A DNA stretch of 64,000 nucleotides from Ramlibacter aurantiacus (GCF_016722895.1 NZ_JAEQNA010000004.1:124001-188000); one strand, 5' to 3'. Positions 50,772-60,827 are shown, counted from the first letter of the stretch. Numbers and translations are program-made. The notes: generated by a model from the letters alone, not told the origin.

Positions 50772-53102
50772 CTAACGCAGACACACCGCCCGCACCTGCG
50801 CCATGTCCGTTTGCCCCGCGAGCACTTTCCCGATGCCATCCATCTTCAGTGTTCGCATGCCGCCCTCCAGCGCCGCGGGAAGCAGTTCGCTGACCGGCGC
50901 GCGCCGCTGGATCAGCGCCCGCAATCGCGCGTCGACCAGCAGCAACTCGTGCAAGCCCAGGCGACCGCGGTAGCCGCTTCCGCGGCAGGCTTCGCAGCCC
51001 AGCGGGCGATAGAACTGCAGCCGCCCTTCATGCCCGAACCGGGCCATCCACTGCTGGCGCAGCCGGTCGGCCGATCCGCCATCGGCGCGCCAGGCCGCCG
51101 TCCCGCGCAGCTCCTCGCTGTACTCGCCGACCAGTGCATCCACCGCCGCCTTGTCCGCCTCGAACGGCTGCTTGCACGCGCACAAACGCCGCGCCAGGCG
51201 CTGCGCCAGGACGCCCAGCAGGGCGTCGGCGAAGTTGAACGGGTCCATGCCCATGTCCAGCAGCCGGGTGATGGATTCGGGCGCGGAGTTGGTGTGCAGC
51301 GTCGAGAACACCAGGTGCCCGGTGAGCGAGGCCTCCACGCTCATGGACACGGTTTCGCGGTCGCGCGATTCGCCGATCATGATGATGTCCGGGTCGGCGC
51401 GCAGGAAGGCGCGCATCAGGCCGGCAAAGTCCAAACCGGCCTTCTTGTTCACCTGCACCTGGCGCAGGCCCTTCTGGGTGATTTCCACCGGGTCCTCGGC
51501 GGTCCAGATCTTGACCTCGCTCGTATTCAGGTGCGACAGGACGGCATGCAAGGTGGTGGTCTTGCCCGAGCCGGTGGGGCCGCACACATAGAACAGGCCA
51601 TGCGGATGGGTGATGACCGACAGCAGGCGCCGCTGGTTGTCGGCGCTGAGTTCCAGTGCGTCCATGGGCATGGGCTCGCCCGAGGACAGCAGGCGGATCA
51701 CCACGTCTTCGACCCCGCCGGCGCTGGGGATGGTGGCGACGCGCAACTCGATGTCCAGCGGCCCGAACCGGCGAAAGACGATCTTGCCGTCCTGCGGCCG
51801 GCGGCGCTCGGAGATGTCCAGGTCGCACATGATCTTCAGCCGCGTGACCAGCGCGCGCCTGAACGGCGCAGGCACCTCGGTGTACGGCTGCAGCACGCCG
51901 TCGATGCGAAAGCGGATGGCGGTGCGGCCCCGGCCGGGCTGGGGCTCGATGTGGATGTCCGAAGCGCCCTGCTGGTGGGCCTCGACGATGCACTTGTTGA
52001 CGAACTTGACCAGCTCGTTGTCGGCCGCGGCGGATTCGAGCAGCGTGTCGGCCTCGTCCTCCAGCGGGGAGGCGGCATCGGACAGCATGCCGTCCAAGGC
52101 CCCTGGCTCGGTGCCGTACAACTGGGCCAGCGTCTGCTCGAATTCGAGCTGCGTGGTGACGCGCCAGGCCAGGCGCCCGGCGCGCGGGAAGACCTGGGGC
52201 ACGACGCGCGAGCGGCGCACCGCCTCCGGGTCCAGGCACAGGATCACCAGCCCCTCGGGCGACTCCTCCAGCGGCATCCAGCCGTGCGACTGCACGAACT
52301 CACGCCGCAGCAGCCCCTGCAACAGCGAGGAGCGGATGCGGGCGCGCCGGTAGGGTTCGTAGGGAACGCCGAAGTGGCGTGCCAGCGAGGCGCCGATCTG
52401 CGCCGGGCGGACCTGGCATTCGGACTGCAGCACCTGCTCGACCTCCTGCCGCTGCTGCCGCGCCAGCTGCGTGCAGCGGTGCAGTTCGTCGGCAGCGACC
52501 ACGCCGTCGGCGACCAGCCCGTCGTAGCGCGTGGCCATGGCCCTTGGATGAAGGGCCTCCTGCAGCCGTCGCCTCAGGGCCGTGGCCAGGGTGCCGGCGA
52601 GCTCGGCCGCCGCGTCGAATTCGAGGGCGGAGAACGGCCGCCCCTGCAGCTGGTTCATGACCTGGAGCACGCCGTACGAAGTGCCTGCCTCGACGATGGG
52701 CAAGGCCATCATCTCGCGGGTGCGGTAGCCCGAGCGCCGGTCGACTTCCCGCAGGAAGGCCAGCTCGGGATGGATCTGGCGCAGCGCATCGGCGTCGTAC
52801 ACATCGGCGATGTTCAGCGCTCGCCCGGTCATGGCCACGAAGCCGGCAATGCTTCGAGGCCCCACCCGCAGGCGCAGGGCGCGGGCGGTCTGCAGGCCGG
52901 TGTTGACCTTGGCGACGATGGCGCCGACGTCCGCATCGGCCAGGTACAGGGTGATGCGCTCGGCACCGAGGGCGCGGCAAATGTCGGGGCTGACGTCGCG
53001 CACCAGCTGCTCCACGTCCTCGCTGGCATGGATGCGGGTGGTCACCAGCTGCAGGTCGCGGAAGAACAAGGCCTCGGCCGGCAAGGTGGCCGCGCCGTTC
53101 AC
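50772..53102 (-). CDS. GspE/PilB-family ATPase with N-terminal GAF domain
   Basis: The 776-residue protein starts with a GAF-type sensor domain (about 15-180; [40 protein letters not shown]). A GspE N-domain-like region follows (about 195-330), then the secretion ATPase: Walker A GPTGSGKT at 508-515, Asp box TAEDPVE, Walker B region [12 protein letters not shown], His box [12 protein letters not shown]. The zinc cysteines are CAC at 641-643 and CEAC at 703-706. Such ATPases power pilus or type II pseudopilus assembly from the cytoplasmic face. The start is a GTG at 53102 whose last bases form the stop of the phosphodiesterase gene (GTGA). GAF domains often bind cyclic nucleotides, and a cyclase and phosphodiesterase are encoded just upstream. 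Confidence 0.92.
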   Translation of the reverse strand: MNGAATLPAEALFFRDLQLVTTRIHASEDVEQLVRDVSPDICRALGAERITLYLADADVGAIVAKVNTGLQTARALRLRVGPRSIAGFVAMTGRALNIADVYDADALRQIHPELAFLREVDRRSGYRTREMMALPIVEAGTSYGVLQVMNQLQGRPFSALEFDAAAELAGTLATALRRRLQEALHPRAMATRYDGLVADGVVAADELHRCTQLARQQRQEVEQVLQSECQVRPAQIGASLARHFGVPYEPYRRARIRSSLLQGLLRREFVQSHGWMPLEESPEGLVILCLDPEAVRRSRVVPQVFPRAGRLAWRVTTQLEFEQTLAQLYGTEPGALDGMLSDAASPLEDEADTLLESAAADNELVKFVNKCIVEAHQQGASDIHIEPQPGRGRTAIRFRIDGVLQPYTEVPAPFRRALVTRLKIMCDLDISERRRPQDGKIVFRRFGPLDIELRVATIPSAGGVEDVVIRLLSSGEPMPMDALELSADNQRRLLSVITHPHGLFYVCGPTGSGKTTTLHAVLSHLNTSEVKIWTAEDPVEITQKGLRQVQVNKKAGLDFAGLMRAFLRADPDIIMIGESRDRETVSMSVEASLTGHLVFSTLHTNSAPESITRLLDMGMDPFNFADALLGVLAQRLARRLCACKQPFEADKAAVDALVGEYSEELRGTAAWRADGGSADRLRQQWMARFGHEGRLQFYRPLGCEACRGSGYRGRLGLHELLLVDARLRALIQRRAPVSELLPAALEGGMRTLKMDGIGKVLAGQTDMAQVRAVCLR

Positions 53103-53869
53103 AGGTCGAGCTCCTGGCCTGCCTGCAGCCAGCGGATGTCGCGCGGCGGGTGGAAGGCCCGGATCTCGGCCAGGATGGCCTCGGTCTCGGCCGGCTTGGT
53201 GTGGGTGATGTAGATCGGGAAGGGCCGCTCGTCCGACAGCGCCCGCAGTTCGCCGGCCAGGGTGCGCGGCGACAGGTGGCAGCTGCGCTCGGCCAGGTCC
53301 TTCTCGCGCTCGCTGAAGGCGGTCTCGATCACGAGTGCGCCCACGTCGATCTGGTTCACACGCTGCCACAAGAGCGGGTTGGGGCCGGTATCGCCACTGA
53401 ACACCCACCAGGGCCCCACCGGCGCGGCCACCGCGAAGCCGACGGCGGGCACGGTGTGCACCGCGGGCAGCACCTCGATGCGGTGGGTTCCGATGGCCAG
53501 CGCCTGGCCGACGTCGATCTCATGGAAACTGAGGAAGGGCCGGTCTCGCTGCGGCAGGCAGCTGAAGTCCGGCCAGATGACGCCGTTGAAGATGTGCGCA
53601 CGCAGCGCGTCGATCGTGGCTCCCAGGGCATGCACCCGCAGCGGGGCCCGCAGCCGCGATCCGACCGCATCGACCATCAAGGGCAGGGCGCACACATGGT
53701 CCAGGTGGGCATGCGTCAGCAGCACGTCGGTGATGCGACTCATCTCCTGCAGCGAGAGGTCCCCCACGCCGGTGCCGGCGTCCACCAGCAGGTCGTCGTC
53801 GACCAGGAACGAGGTGGTGCGGCACTCGGCGGCGATCGCCCCCGAACAACCCAGCACGCGGATCTTCAT
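53099..53869 (-). CDS. Metallo-beta-lactamase-fold 3',5'-cyclic-nucleotide phosphodiesterase (class II-like)
   Basis: The 256-residue protein begins MKIRVLGCSGAI and has the metal motif HAHLDH at 53-58, further ligands in AVHTVPAVGF and FSGDTGPN, and a final THTKP. This pattern is that of class II cAMP phosphodiesterases (yeast Pde1, Vibrio CpdP) within the metallo-beta-lactamase superfamily. It should hydrolyse cAMP or cGMP in the cytoplasm. AGGAGG five bases before the ATG is the strongest ribosome site in the region. It lies ten bases after the cyclase gene and overlaps the ATPase gene, so synthesis and breakdown enzymes are made together. Confidence 0.85.
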   Translation of the reverse strand: MKIRVLGCSGAIAAECRTTSFLVDDDLLVDAGTGVGDLSLQEMSRITDVLLTHAHLDHVCALPLMVDAVGSRLRAPLRVHALGATIDALRAHIFNGVIWPDFSCLPQRDRPFLSFHEIDVGQALAIGTHRIEVLPAVHTVPAVGFAVAAPVGPWWVFSGDTGPNPLLWQRVNQIDVGALVIETAFSEREKDLAERSCHLSPRTLAGELRALSDERPFPIYITHTKPAETEAILAEIRAFHPPRDIRWLQAGQELDL

Positions 53870-53879
53870 GGAGGCCTCC

Positions 53880-56144
53880 TCACTTGCCGTCGAAATGGGT
53901 GGCGCCGTCCCAGGCGGGATCGAAGCCATGCGGGCGCCGCGCTTCCAGGCGCGCCGCATAGAAGCGGTACAGGGGACGCTCGCCGTGTCGCTGCGCCAGC
54001 CCCCGCAGCAGCAGCTCGCCCGATTCCCAGTTTTGCGCGCGCCAGGAGCGCAGGAACGCCTGCCAGGCGCGCAGCTCGTCGACCACCTCGGGATCGTCCT
54101 CGCTGCCGGGCGCGAGCGGCTGATGGATCGTGAGGGCACTTGCGCGGCCGTGCACGCGCACCTTGTCCAATTCCTGCCAGGTGAAGCCGGGCGCCAGTCG
54201 ACGGGTGTTGTCGCTGGCGACGATGGGCACGCCATAGCGCTTGGACAGGCCCTCCAGGCGTGCGCCCAGGTTGACCTCGTCGCCGATCACGGTGTAGGCA
54301 CGGCGCACGTCCGAGCCCATGTCGCCCACGCACATGATCCCGGTGTTCAGCCCGATGCCGACCTGGATCACCGGCAAGCCCTGGGCCTGGTGCTCGCGGT
54401 TGATATCGTCCACGGCGATGCCGATGGCCAGCGCACAGCGCACCGCCAGGGCGGCGTGGTCCGGTATCTCGACCGGGGCGCCCCAGAAGGCCATGACGCA
54501 ATCGCCCATGTACTTGTCGATGGTTCCCTGGTGCCCGCGGATCACGGCACTGAGGCGGTTGAACACGCCATTGAGCAGGGCCTGCAGCTGCTTCGGTTCC
54601 ATCTGCTCGGACAGGCGGGTGAAGCCGCGCATGTCGCAGAACATCACGGTGAGCTGGCGGTTCTCGGCCGCCATGCTGTAGTTCTCAGGGCTCTTGACCA
54701 TCTCGTGCACCAGCTCCGGTGGCACGTAGGTACCGAACAACTGCGCCAAGCCACGCTTGCTGCGGCTTTCGACGAAGTAGCCGTAGCTCATGTTCAGCGC
54801 GAAAGCCGACAGCGCCATGGCCAGGAAGGCCGCCAGCGGCAGCACCAGGCCGGCACTGGCATACAGCCAGAAGTTCAGCCCCGCGCCGGCTGCCAGCACG
54901 GCGGCGCTCACCAGCACCGCTGGCGCCGCCGACAGCACGGGCAGCAGCAGGGCCAGCAGCAGGCCCCCGACGAGCAGCTGCAGGAGGTCGTAGCCGAGGG
55001 CGTAGTCGGGCTCGACCAGGGCTCGGCCGTCGAGGAAGGCCGACACCAGGTTGGCATGCGTCTCCACCCCCGGGAACGTCTCGCCCACCGGCGTGGCTCG
55101 CAGGTCCTTCAGCCCTGGGGCCGTGGTGCCGACCAGCACCACCTTGCCATCGAGGCTGTGCGGCGCCAGGCGACCCTGCAGCAGGTCGGACGCCGAGACG
55201 TAGCGAAACGAGCCGCCCTGCGGCCCGCCCGGCCCCCGGAAGGGCACCAGGGCGCTCACGCCCAAGGCCACCGGAAGCTCGATGAAGCGGCTGGCCAGCC
55301 GCAGCCGCACCGCTTCCAGCGAACCTCCGCCGCCGCCGGCCACGACGGGTTCGACCTCGGGCAGGCCCATGAGAACCCGGAACACCGCCAGGGACAGCGC
55401 CTCGTAGTACTGCCCCTGGTACTCGGCGAGCAGCGGCACGGCACGCACCACGCCATCCGGATCGATCACCGGATTGATGAAGCCGCCCATGGGTGCGGCC
55501 GCGACCAGCCGTTCGATGTTGGCGCCGTAGCCACTCCAGCTGGTGAAGGCGATCGGCTGGCCCCGCAAGCTGGCGGCCGGCATCGCCGGCGGCGGCAGCA
55601 CGCCGGAGGCACGACCTTGCGAGTCGTCGGTGAAGTAGTAGCCCAGCACCGCGGGACGGCCCCTCAGCGCCTGGGCGAACAGGCCGTCGTAGTCCAGGCC
55701 GTTCTCCAGCTGGGTCAGGCGGCGAGCGAATCGAGGCTCGTCCCGCAGTTCGCCGAGTGCCAGCTCACGCAGCCGTCCCAGCCCCGAGCTCTCGTCGGGC
55801 TCGGCGAAGATCATGTCGAAGCCCACGACCGCGGCGCCCTGCCGCTCGAACAATTCGTCGGTCAGGCGGGCCATGTGATGCCTGCCCCAGGGCCATCGGC
55901 CGACCTCGGCCAGGCTTTTCTCATCGACATCGACGATGACCACGCTGGCGTCCGTGGTGCGCGGCATGGTCGCCCGCAGGCGGGTGTCGTAGAGGATGTG
56001 ATCCAGCTGGCGCAGCAGTGTCCACTCGAAGGTGCCGCTGGCGTGGAGCAGGGCAAGCAACAGGGGCAGCAGCGCCACGGCGAACCGCGGCCAGTGCCGC
56101 AGCCTGGGAGAGCCGGGCGGCAAGCGCCGGGCCACGGGGTTCAA
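53880..56144 (-). CDS. CHASE2-domain adenylate cyclase (class III)
   Basis: The 754-residue membrane protein has one helix at about 21-36, a periplasmic CHASE2 sensor domain (about 45-375; VDVDEKSLAEVGRWPWGRH, GFDMIFAEPD) and three helices at about 385-455. The class III cyclase domain follows (about 492-650). Metal Asps are D504 (FCDMRGF) and D548 (KYMGD). K544 and the Thr in AYTVIGDEVNLGARLE favour ATP over GTP, so cAMP is the likely product. The reading starts at a TTG (56144) that overlaps the FHA gene stop; GTG at 56135 is an alternative. The trigger sensed by CHASE2 is unknown. Confidence 0.92.
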   Translation of the reverse strand: MNPVARRLPPGSPRLRHWPRFAVALLPLLLALLHASGTFEWTLLRQLDHILYDTRLRATMPRTTDASVVIVDVDEKSLAEVGRWPWGRHHMARLTDELFERQGAAVVGFDMIFAEPDESSGLGRLRELALGELRDEPRFARRLTQLENGLDYDGLFAQALRGRPAVLGYYFTDDSQGRASGVLPPPAMPAASLRGQPIAFTSWSGYGANIERLVAAAPMGGFINPVIDPDGVVRAVPLLAEYQGQYYEALSLAVFRVLMGLPEVEPVVAGGGGGSLEAVRLRLASRFIELPVALGVSALVPFRGPGGPQGGSFRYVSASDLLQGRLAPHSLDGKVVLVGTTAPGLKDLRATPVGETFPGVETHANLVSAFLDGRALVEPDYALGYDLLQLLVGGLLLALLLPVLSAAPAVLVSAAVLAAGAGLNFWLYASAGLVLPLAAFLAMALSAFALNMSYGYFVESRSKRGLAQLFGTYVPPELVHEMVKSPENYSMAAENRQLTVMFCDMRGFTRLSEQMEPKQLQALLNGVFNRLSAVIRGHQGTIDKYMGDCVMAFWGAPVEIPDHAALAVRCALAIGIAVDDINREHQAQGLPVIQVGIGLNTGIMCVGDMGSDVRRAYTVIGDEVNLGARLEGLSKRYGVPIVASDNTRRLAPGFTWQELDKVRVHGRASALTIHQPLAPGSEDDPEVVDELRAWQAFLRSWRAQNWESGELLLRGLAQRHGERPLYRFYAARLEARRPHGFDPAWDGATHFDGK

Positions 56145-56779
56145 ACCCGGACGAACTGCATCTGGGTGCCCGCAAGGTCGAACACGTCGCCATCCTTCAG
56201 GGCGACCGGATCGGCGCCGATCGGGTCGCCATTGAGCCGCGGCCTGGCTTCACCATCCACATGGCTGATCGCATAGCCCTGCGCCCGTCGGGTGATGGCC
56301 GCGACCGCGACGCCGGGCTTGCCGATGGTGGTGACCAGCTTCACCAGCGGCACCTCACGCCCCGCCGCGGAACCCGAGACGACCCGGATCAGCGCCCGCC
56401 CTTCCGGGCCGCCGAGCGCCTCCTCGACACCAGCTGGTTCAGCGGAGCCGACCGACTGCGCGGAACCGGCCCTTTCCTGCTGCGCGGCAGCGGCTTCGGA
56501 GATGAACTTGATCTTGTATTTGCCGACCTCGACGGTGTCGTTGTGCTGCAGCATCTGGCGCTTGACCGCCTTGCCGTTGATGTAGGTGCCGTTCGTGCTG
56601 TTGAGGTCTTCCACGAACACGGCACCATCGACCATCTGCACGATCGCGTGCTCGCCACTGACCGCGAGGTTGTCGATGACGATGTCGTTGTAGGGACGGC
56701 GCCCGAGGGTGGTGCGCTCCTTGGTCAGCTGAACTTCCTTGATGACGACACCGTCGATCGAGATGATCATCTTCGGCAT
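56141..56779 (-). CDS. FHA-domain protein with two FHA-like domains
   Basis: The 212-residue soluble protein has a clear first FHA domain (about 20-90: TTLGRRPYNDIVIDNLAVSG, EHAIVQ, LNSTNGTYINGK), which binds phosphothreonine peptides. A second, more divergent one follows (about 128-210: TTIGKPGVAVAAITRRAQGY, then LNGDPIG). A Ser/Glu/Ala-rich linker joins them. The gene lies between a PP2C phosphatase gene (46 bases upstream) and the cyclase gene (overlapping), which points to threonine-phosphorylation input to the cyclase or ATPase. Confidence 0.9.
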   Translation of the reverse strand: MPKMIISIDGVVIKEVQLTKERTTLGRRPYNDIVIDNLAVSGEHAIVQMVDGAVFVEDLNSTNGTYINGKAVKRQMLQHNDTVEVGKYKIKFISEAAAAQQERAGSAQSVGSAEPAGVEEALGGPEGRALIRVVSGSAAGREVPLVKLVTTIGKPGVAVAAITRRAQGYAISHVDGEARPRLNGDPIGADPVALKDGDVFDLAGTQMQFVRV

Positions 56780-56825
56780 GACCCGGCTCCTGTCCTTCTG
56801 GTCTTGGTATGGCTGCTTGCGGTGC

Positions 56826-57611
56826 TCATTTTCCCAGCAAGCGTGCGATCAGTCCGCGGCGTCCGCTCCCAGCTTGCGCATACGCCAACACGACCGAGAC
56901 ATTGTCGCGCCCGCCGTTGGCATTGGCTGCGTCGATCAAGCGGTCAGCGCGTTCTTCCAACGGTGCACGCAGCGCCAGGATGGCTCCGATCGCGCTGTCG
57001 TCGAGCATGTCGTTCAGTCCGTCCGAGCACAGGAGGTAGCAGTCGCCGGGTTCGACGCGTTGCTCGCCAATCTCCAGCATCACGGTGTCCTCCACGCCCA
57101 GCGCACGGGTGACCAGGTTGCGTTGGCTGGAGATGGCGGCCTCGTCCGGCGTGATCAACCCGGCGTCGAGCTGCTCCTGAAGCAGGGAATGGTCGCGCGT
57201 CAACTGGGCAAGCTGCCCCGCGCGCAGGCGATAGCAGCGTGAATCACCGATATGCCCGAGCACCAGCCGATCGCCCTGGAACACCGCGACGACCAAGGTG
57301 GTGCCCATGCCGGCATAGGCCGAACTCGCGTTGGCGGCCTCGAAGACGGCTCGGTTGGCGTTCTCGACGCAGATCTCCAGGGCCCTGCGCACTTCGCGCA
57401 GGTTGGCCTGCTCGCCAGCTTCCGCCAACCAGCGCCCCAGCTCGGCGCGGATGAAGGTGGTGGCCATCCCGCTGGCGACTTCACCAGCGTTGTAGCCGCC
57501 CATGCCATCGGCCAGCACGGCCAGGCAGGCCTGCTCGTCGACGGCAACGGCATCCTCGTTATTGGGCCGCGCCAGTCCGGTATCGCTGCGGGAACAGAAT
57601 TGGTATTGCAT
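56826..57611 (-). CDS. PP2C-type serine/threonine protein phosphatase
   Basis: The 261-residue protein has all PP2C metal motifs: ARPNNEDA, LADGMGGYNAGEVAS, HIGDSRCYRLR, LLCSDGLNDML and GGRDNVSVVL. Such enzymes (Stp/PrpC type) remove phosphate placed by Hanks-type kinases. The start at 57611 (MQYQFCSRSDTG) fits the family; a longer frame lacks similarity. No Ser/Thr kinase gene is in the window. It is the first gene of the leftward signalling operon. Confidence 0.94.
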   Translation of the reverse strand: MQYQFCSRSDTGLARPNNEDAVAVDEQACLAVLADGMGGYNAGEVASGMATTFIRAELGRWLAEAGEQANLREVRRALEICVENANRAVFEAANASSAYAGMGTTLVVAVFQGDRLVLGHIGDSRCYRLRAGQLAQLTRDHSLLQEQLDAGLITPDEAAISSQRNLVTRALGVEDTVMLEIGEQRVEPGDCYLLCSDGLNDMLDDSAIGAILALRAPLEERADRLIDAANANGGRDNVSVVLAYAQAGSGRRGLIARLLGK

Positions 57612-57698
57612 AGAAGGGGTCAGACCTCGGGATCCGAGACGCCCCGATGCCGAAGAAACGAGCCCCCTGCACGCAGGCAACCGCCGGGCCGCGGCCGG

Positions 57699-57704
57699 AT
57701 CATA
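57699..57704 (-). promoter_or_regulatory. Candidate -10 element of the PP2C-to-ATPase operon
   Basis: TATGAT followed by CCGGCC on the minus strand, about 88 bases before the PP2C start. Five of six bases match. The 221-base gap 57612-57832 that holds it shows no gene. Confidence 0.35.
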
Positions 57705-57832
57705 GCCTTCGTCCGAAAGCGCTCCGGCCCCCATTTACCCCATGAGTTTGCGCCTGGCAGTCGGCACGAAGAGGCGGGTGGTTACCCGGGCGGAGGGCAC
57801 GCACCCGTTCGGAGGTGCCAGGGCCGCCGCGA

Positions 57833-58537
57833 TCAGGCGGCTGCCGAGCCGCCGCGACGCGAGTACTGGATGCCCTTGCCGATCGCGAGCACCAACAAGG
57901 CACCCGCGGCCGCCGCGGCGTATTCCCAGACCTTCTGGTCCGGCAGGAACGGCTTCGCGGCCGGATCGGTGTAGGCCATCTGTCCAGCGATCCACCCGAG
58001 CAGCATGCCGCCCAAGGTGATGATGATGGGGAATCGGTCCATCAGCTTCAGGACGATCTGGCTGCCGGCCACGATGATCGGGATGCTGACCAGCAAGCCG
58101 AAGATCACCAGCCCGAGCTGGTGGCTGCCTGCGCTTTCGGCGGCGCCGGCAATGGCCAGCACGTTGTCCACGCTCATCACGAGGTCGGCGACGATCACGG
58201 TCTTCACCGCGCCCCAGAGCTTGTCGCTGGGGCTGATGTTGGCGTGTTCATCCTCGTCGTGGGGCACGAGCAGCTTCACGCCAATCCATATCAGCAGGAC
58301 TGCACCGACCAGCTTCAGGTACGGAACAGCCAACAGGGCGAGGGCGAAGGCGATCAGGATGACGCGCAGGACGATGGCGCCGGCGGTGCCATAAATGATG
58401 CCCATCTTGCGCTGCGCCGGCGGCAGGCCACGGCAGGCGAGCGCGATGACGACGGCGTTGTCGCCGCCGAGCAGGATGTCGATGAGGATGATCTGGCCAA
58501 CGGCGATCCAAAATGCAGGGGAGGCGAGGGCTTCCAT
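57833..58537 (-). CDS. TerC/YjbE-family membrane protein
   Basis: The 234-residue protein has about seven hydrophobic helices with the two TerC acidic signatures, LIDILLGGDNAVVIALA and VIVADLVMSVDNVLAIAGA, which hold the conserved Asp residues thought to bind metal. Family members export manganese or load it onto exoenzymes. A short charged loop (HDEDEHANISPSDKL) separates the halves. The start at 58537 (MEALASPAFWIAVGQ) is the family N-terminus. I see no yybP-ykoY-type riboswitch upstream. Confidence 0.92.
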   Translation of the reverse strand: MEALASPAFWIAVGQIILIDILLGGDNAVVIALACRGLPPAQRKMGIIYGTAGAIVLRVILIAFALALLAVPYLKLVGAVLLIWIGVKLLVPHDEDEHANISPSDKLWGAVKTVIVADLVMSVDNVLAIAGAAESAGSHQLGLVIFGLLVSIPIIVAGSQIVLKLMDRFPIIITLGGMLLGWIAGQMAYTDPAAKPFLPDQKVWEYAAAAAGALLVLAIGKGIQYSRRGGSAAA

Positions 58538-58571
58538 CTTGTTGCTTGGGTTGGGGAAGTGGATGGATGAA

Positions 58572-58600
58572 GGGCCGATCGTCCACGTGACGACCGGCCC
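58572..58600. terminator. Strong 12-pair hairpin between sucD and the TerC gene
   Basis: GGGCCGATCGTC, loop CACGT, then GACGACCGGCCC forms a 12-pair stem with one G-T pair, 32 bases past the sucD stop. Neither strand has a proper T-run after it, so it may be a processing or stability hairpin, or a weak terminator. Confidence 0.5.
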
Positions 58601-58632
58601 CCCGGCAGCTTGGCAGCGGCCTGTCGATCTCG

Positions 58633-59526
58633 TTACAGGAGCGACTTCAGCAGCTTGGCCATTTCGGACGGATTGCGGGTCACCTTGAAGCCGCACTCCT
58701 CCATCACGGCGAGCTTGGCATCGGCGGTGTCGGCACCGCCGGAGATCAACGCTCCGGCGTGGCCCATGCGCTTGCCCGGAGGCGCGGTGACGCCGGCGAT
58801 GAAGCCGACCACGGGCTTTTTCATGTGGTTTTTGCACCAGCGCGCGGCGTCGGCTTCGTCAGGGCCGCCGATCTCGCCGATCATGATCACCGCCTCGGTG
58901 TCGGGATCGTCGTTGAACGCCTGCATCACGTCGATGTGCTTCAAGCCGTTGATCGGATCACCGCCGATTCCCACGGCGCTGGACTGGCCCAGGCCGATTT
59001 CAGTGAGCTGCGCCACCGCTTCGTAGGTCAGCGTGCCCGAGCGAGAAACCACGCCGATGCGGCCCTTGCGATGGATGTGGCCGGGCATGATGCCGATCTT
59101 GATCTCGTCGGGCGTGATCAGGCCGGGGCAGTTCGGGCCCAGCAGCAGCGTCTTCTTGCCGCCGGCGGCCTCCTTGGCCTTCATGCGGTTGCGCACCTCG
59201 AGCATGTCGCGCACCGGGATGCCTTCGGTGATGCAAATGGCCAGGTCGAGGTCGGCCTCCACCGCTTCCCAGATGGCGGCGGCCGCACCCGCCGGCGGCA
59301 CGTAGATCACCGAGACGGTGGCGCCGGTCTGCGCCGCCGCTTCCTTGACGGTGCCGAAGATCGGGATGTCGAAGATCTTCTCGCCGGCCTTCTTCGGGTT
59401 CACGCCCGCCACGAAGCAGTTCTTGCCGTTGGCATATTCCTGGCACTTCTGGGTGTGGAACTGGCCGGTCTTGCCCGTGATGCCCTGGGTGATGACCTTG
59501 GTGTCTTTGTTGATGTAGATCGACAT
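58633..59526 (-). CDS. sucD: Succinyl-CoA synthetase alpha subunit
   Basis: With SucC this makes succinate and ATP (or GTP) from succinyl-CoA in the citric acid cycle. The 297-residue protein begins [20 protein letters not shown] with the CoA-binding fold. It has GPNCPGLI and the phospho-histidine H256 in [14 protein letters not shown]. Length and motifs are normal. It is ten bases downstream of sucC. Confidence 0.98.
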   Translation of the reverse strand: MSIYINKDTKVITQGITGKTGQFHTQKCQEYANGKNCFVAGVNPKKAGEKIFDIPIFGTVKEAAAQTGATVSVIYVPPAGAAAAIWEAVEADLDLAICITEGIPVRDMLEVRNRMKAKEAAGGKKTLLLGPNCPGLITPDEIKIGIMPGHIHRKGRIGVVSRSGTLTYEAVAQLTEIGLGQSSAVGIGGDPINGLKHIDVMQAFNDDPDTEAVIMIGEIGGPDEADAARWCKNHMKKPVVGFIAGVTAPPGKRMGHAGALISGGADTADAKLAVMEECGFKVTRNPSEMAKLLKSLL

Positions 59527-59536
59527 GGGAATTCCT

Positions 59537-60700
59537 TCAAGCCTTCACTTGGGCGACGACCTTCTGCGCCGCCTCGGCCATCGTGTCCGCGCTGATGATG
59601 GGCAAGCCCGACTCGGCAAGCATCTTCTTGCCCAGTTCCTCGTTCGTGCCTTTCATGCGCACGACCAGCGGCACGTTGAGGTTGACGGCCTTGCACGCGG
59701 TGATGATGCCGGTGGCGATGGTGTCGCAACGCATGATGCCGCCGAAGATGTTGACCAGGATGGCCTTCACCTTGGGGTTCTTGAGCATGATCTTGAAGGC
59801 CTCGGTGACCTTCTCGGGCGTGGCGCCACCACCCACGTCGAGGAAGTTGGCGGGCTCGGCACCGAACAGCTTGATGGTGTCCATGGTCGCCATGGCCAGG
59901 CCGGCGCCGTTGACCAGGCAGCCGATGTTGCCGTCCAGGCTGATGTAGGCCAGGTCGAACTTGCTGGCCTCGATCTCGGCGGGATCTTCCTCATCGAGAT
60001 CGCGCAGGGCGACGATCTCAGGATGGCGGAACAGCGCGTTGGAGTCGAAGTTGAACTTGGCGTCCAACGCGACGATGTGGTTCTTGCTGTCGCGATTGAG
60101 CGGGTTGATCTCGACCAGCGAGGCGTCCGTTTCCATGTAGCAGCGATACAGCTTCTTGAACACGTCCACCGCCTGCGCCGTCGACTCCGCCGGCAAGCCG
60201 ATGCCATTGGCGATCTCCTGGCCCTGCGCATCGGTCAGGCCGGTGAGCGGATCGACGTACACCTTGATGATCTTCTCGGGGGTGGCGTGCGCGACCTCCT
60301 CGATGTCCATGCCGCCTTCACTGGACGCGATGAAGGCGACCTTCTGGGTGGCCCGGTCGGTGACCACGGAGACGTAGTACTCCTTCTGGATATCGGCACC
60401 GTCTTCGATGTAGAGGCGCCGCACCTTCTGCCCCTCGGGGCCGGTCTGGTGGGTCTTGAGCTGCATGCCCAGGATCTCACCGGCCAGACGCTTCACATCT
60501 TCGATGGACTTGGCCACCTTGACGCCCCCCCCCTTGCCACGGCCACCGGCGTGGATCTGCGCCTTCACGACCCAGACCGGGCCGCCGAGCTTCTGCGCGG
60601 CTTCCACCGCCTCCTGCACCGTGAACGCGGGGATGCCGCGGGGCACAGGCACGCCGAAGTTGCGCAAGATCTCCTTGCCTTGGTACTCGTGAATCTTCAT
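59537..60700 (-). CDS. sucC: Succinyl-CoA synthetase beta subunit
   Basis: The 387-residue ATP-grasp subunit begins [20 protein letters not shown]. It has the nucleotide loop [16 protein letters not shown], the metal-binding EINPL, and [18 protein letters not shown] with FLDVGGGA, typical of SucC. The start at 60700 matches the E. coli enzyme. It is divergent from argC across 156 bases; TACAGT with CGCGGGC on the minus strand at 60785-60790 may be its -10 element. Confidence 0.98.
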   Translation of the reverse strand: MKIHEYQGKEILRNFGVPVPRGIPAFTVQEAVEAAQKLGGPVWVVKAQIHAGGRGKGGGVKVAKSIEDVKRLAGEILGMQLKTHQTGPEGQKVRRLYIEDGADIQKEYYVSVVTDRATQKVAFIASSEGGMDIEEVAHATPEKIIKVYVDPLTGLTDAQGQEIANGIGLPAESTAQAVDVFKKLYRCYMETDASLVEINPLNRDSKNHIVALDAKFNFDSNALFRHPEIVALRDLDEEDPAEIEASKFDLAYISLDGNIGCLVNGAGLAMATMDTIKLFGAEPANFLDVGGGATPEKVTEAFKIMLKNPKVKAILVNIFGGIMRCDTIATGIITACKAVNLNVPLVVRMKGTNEELGKKMLAESGLPIISADTMAEAAQKVVAQVKA

Positions 60701-60821
60701 GAGGGTTCTCTGGGGAAACTTGGGGGGAGTGCCCGGCGCATGGCTGAGGCAAGCCGGGGACCGGGTGCCGAATAGCAGCCCGCGACTGTAGCATGGGGCC
60801 ACTCACCTCCCCCCGCTGGCA

Positions 60822-60827
60822 TACATT
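60822..60827 (+). promoter_or_regulatory. -10 element of argC
   Basis: TACATT followed by GGCGGG, 29 bases before the argC ATG. Four to five of six bases match the consensus; the -35 region is not convincing. Confidence 0.35.

Noticed and set aside
58538-58632. Possible manganese (yybP-ykoY) riboswitch before the TerC gene
   Set aside because: The gap is only 95 bases and shows a simple hairpin, not the conserved two-helix motif of that riboswitch.
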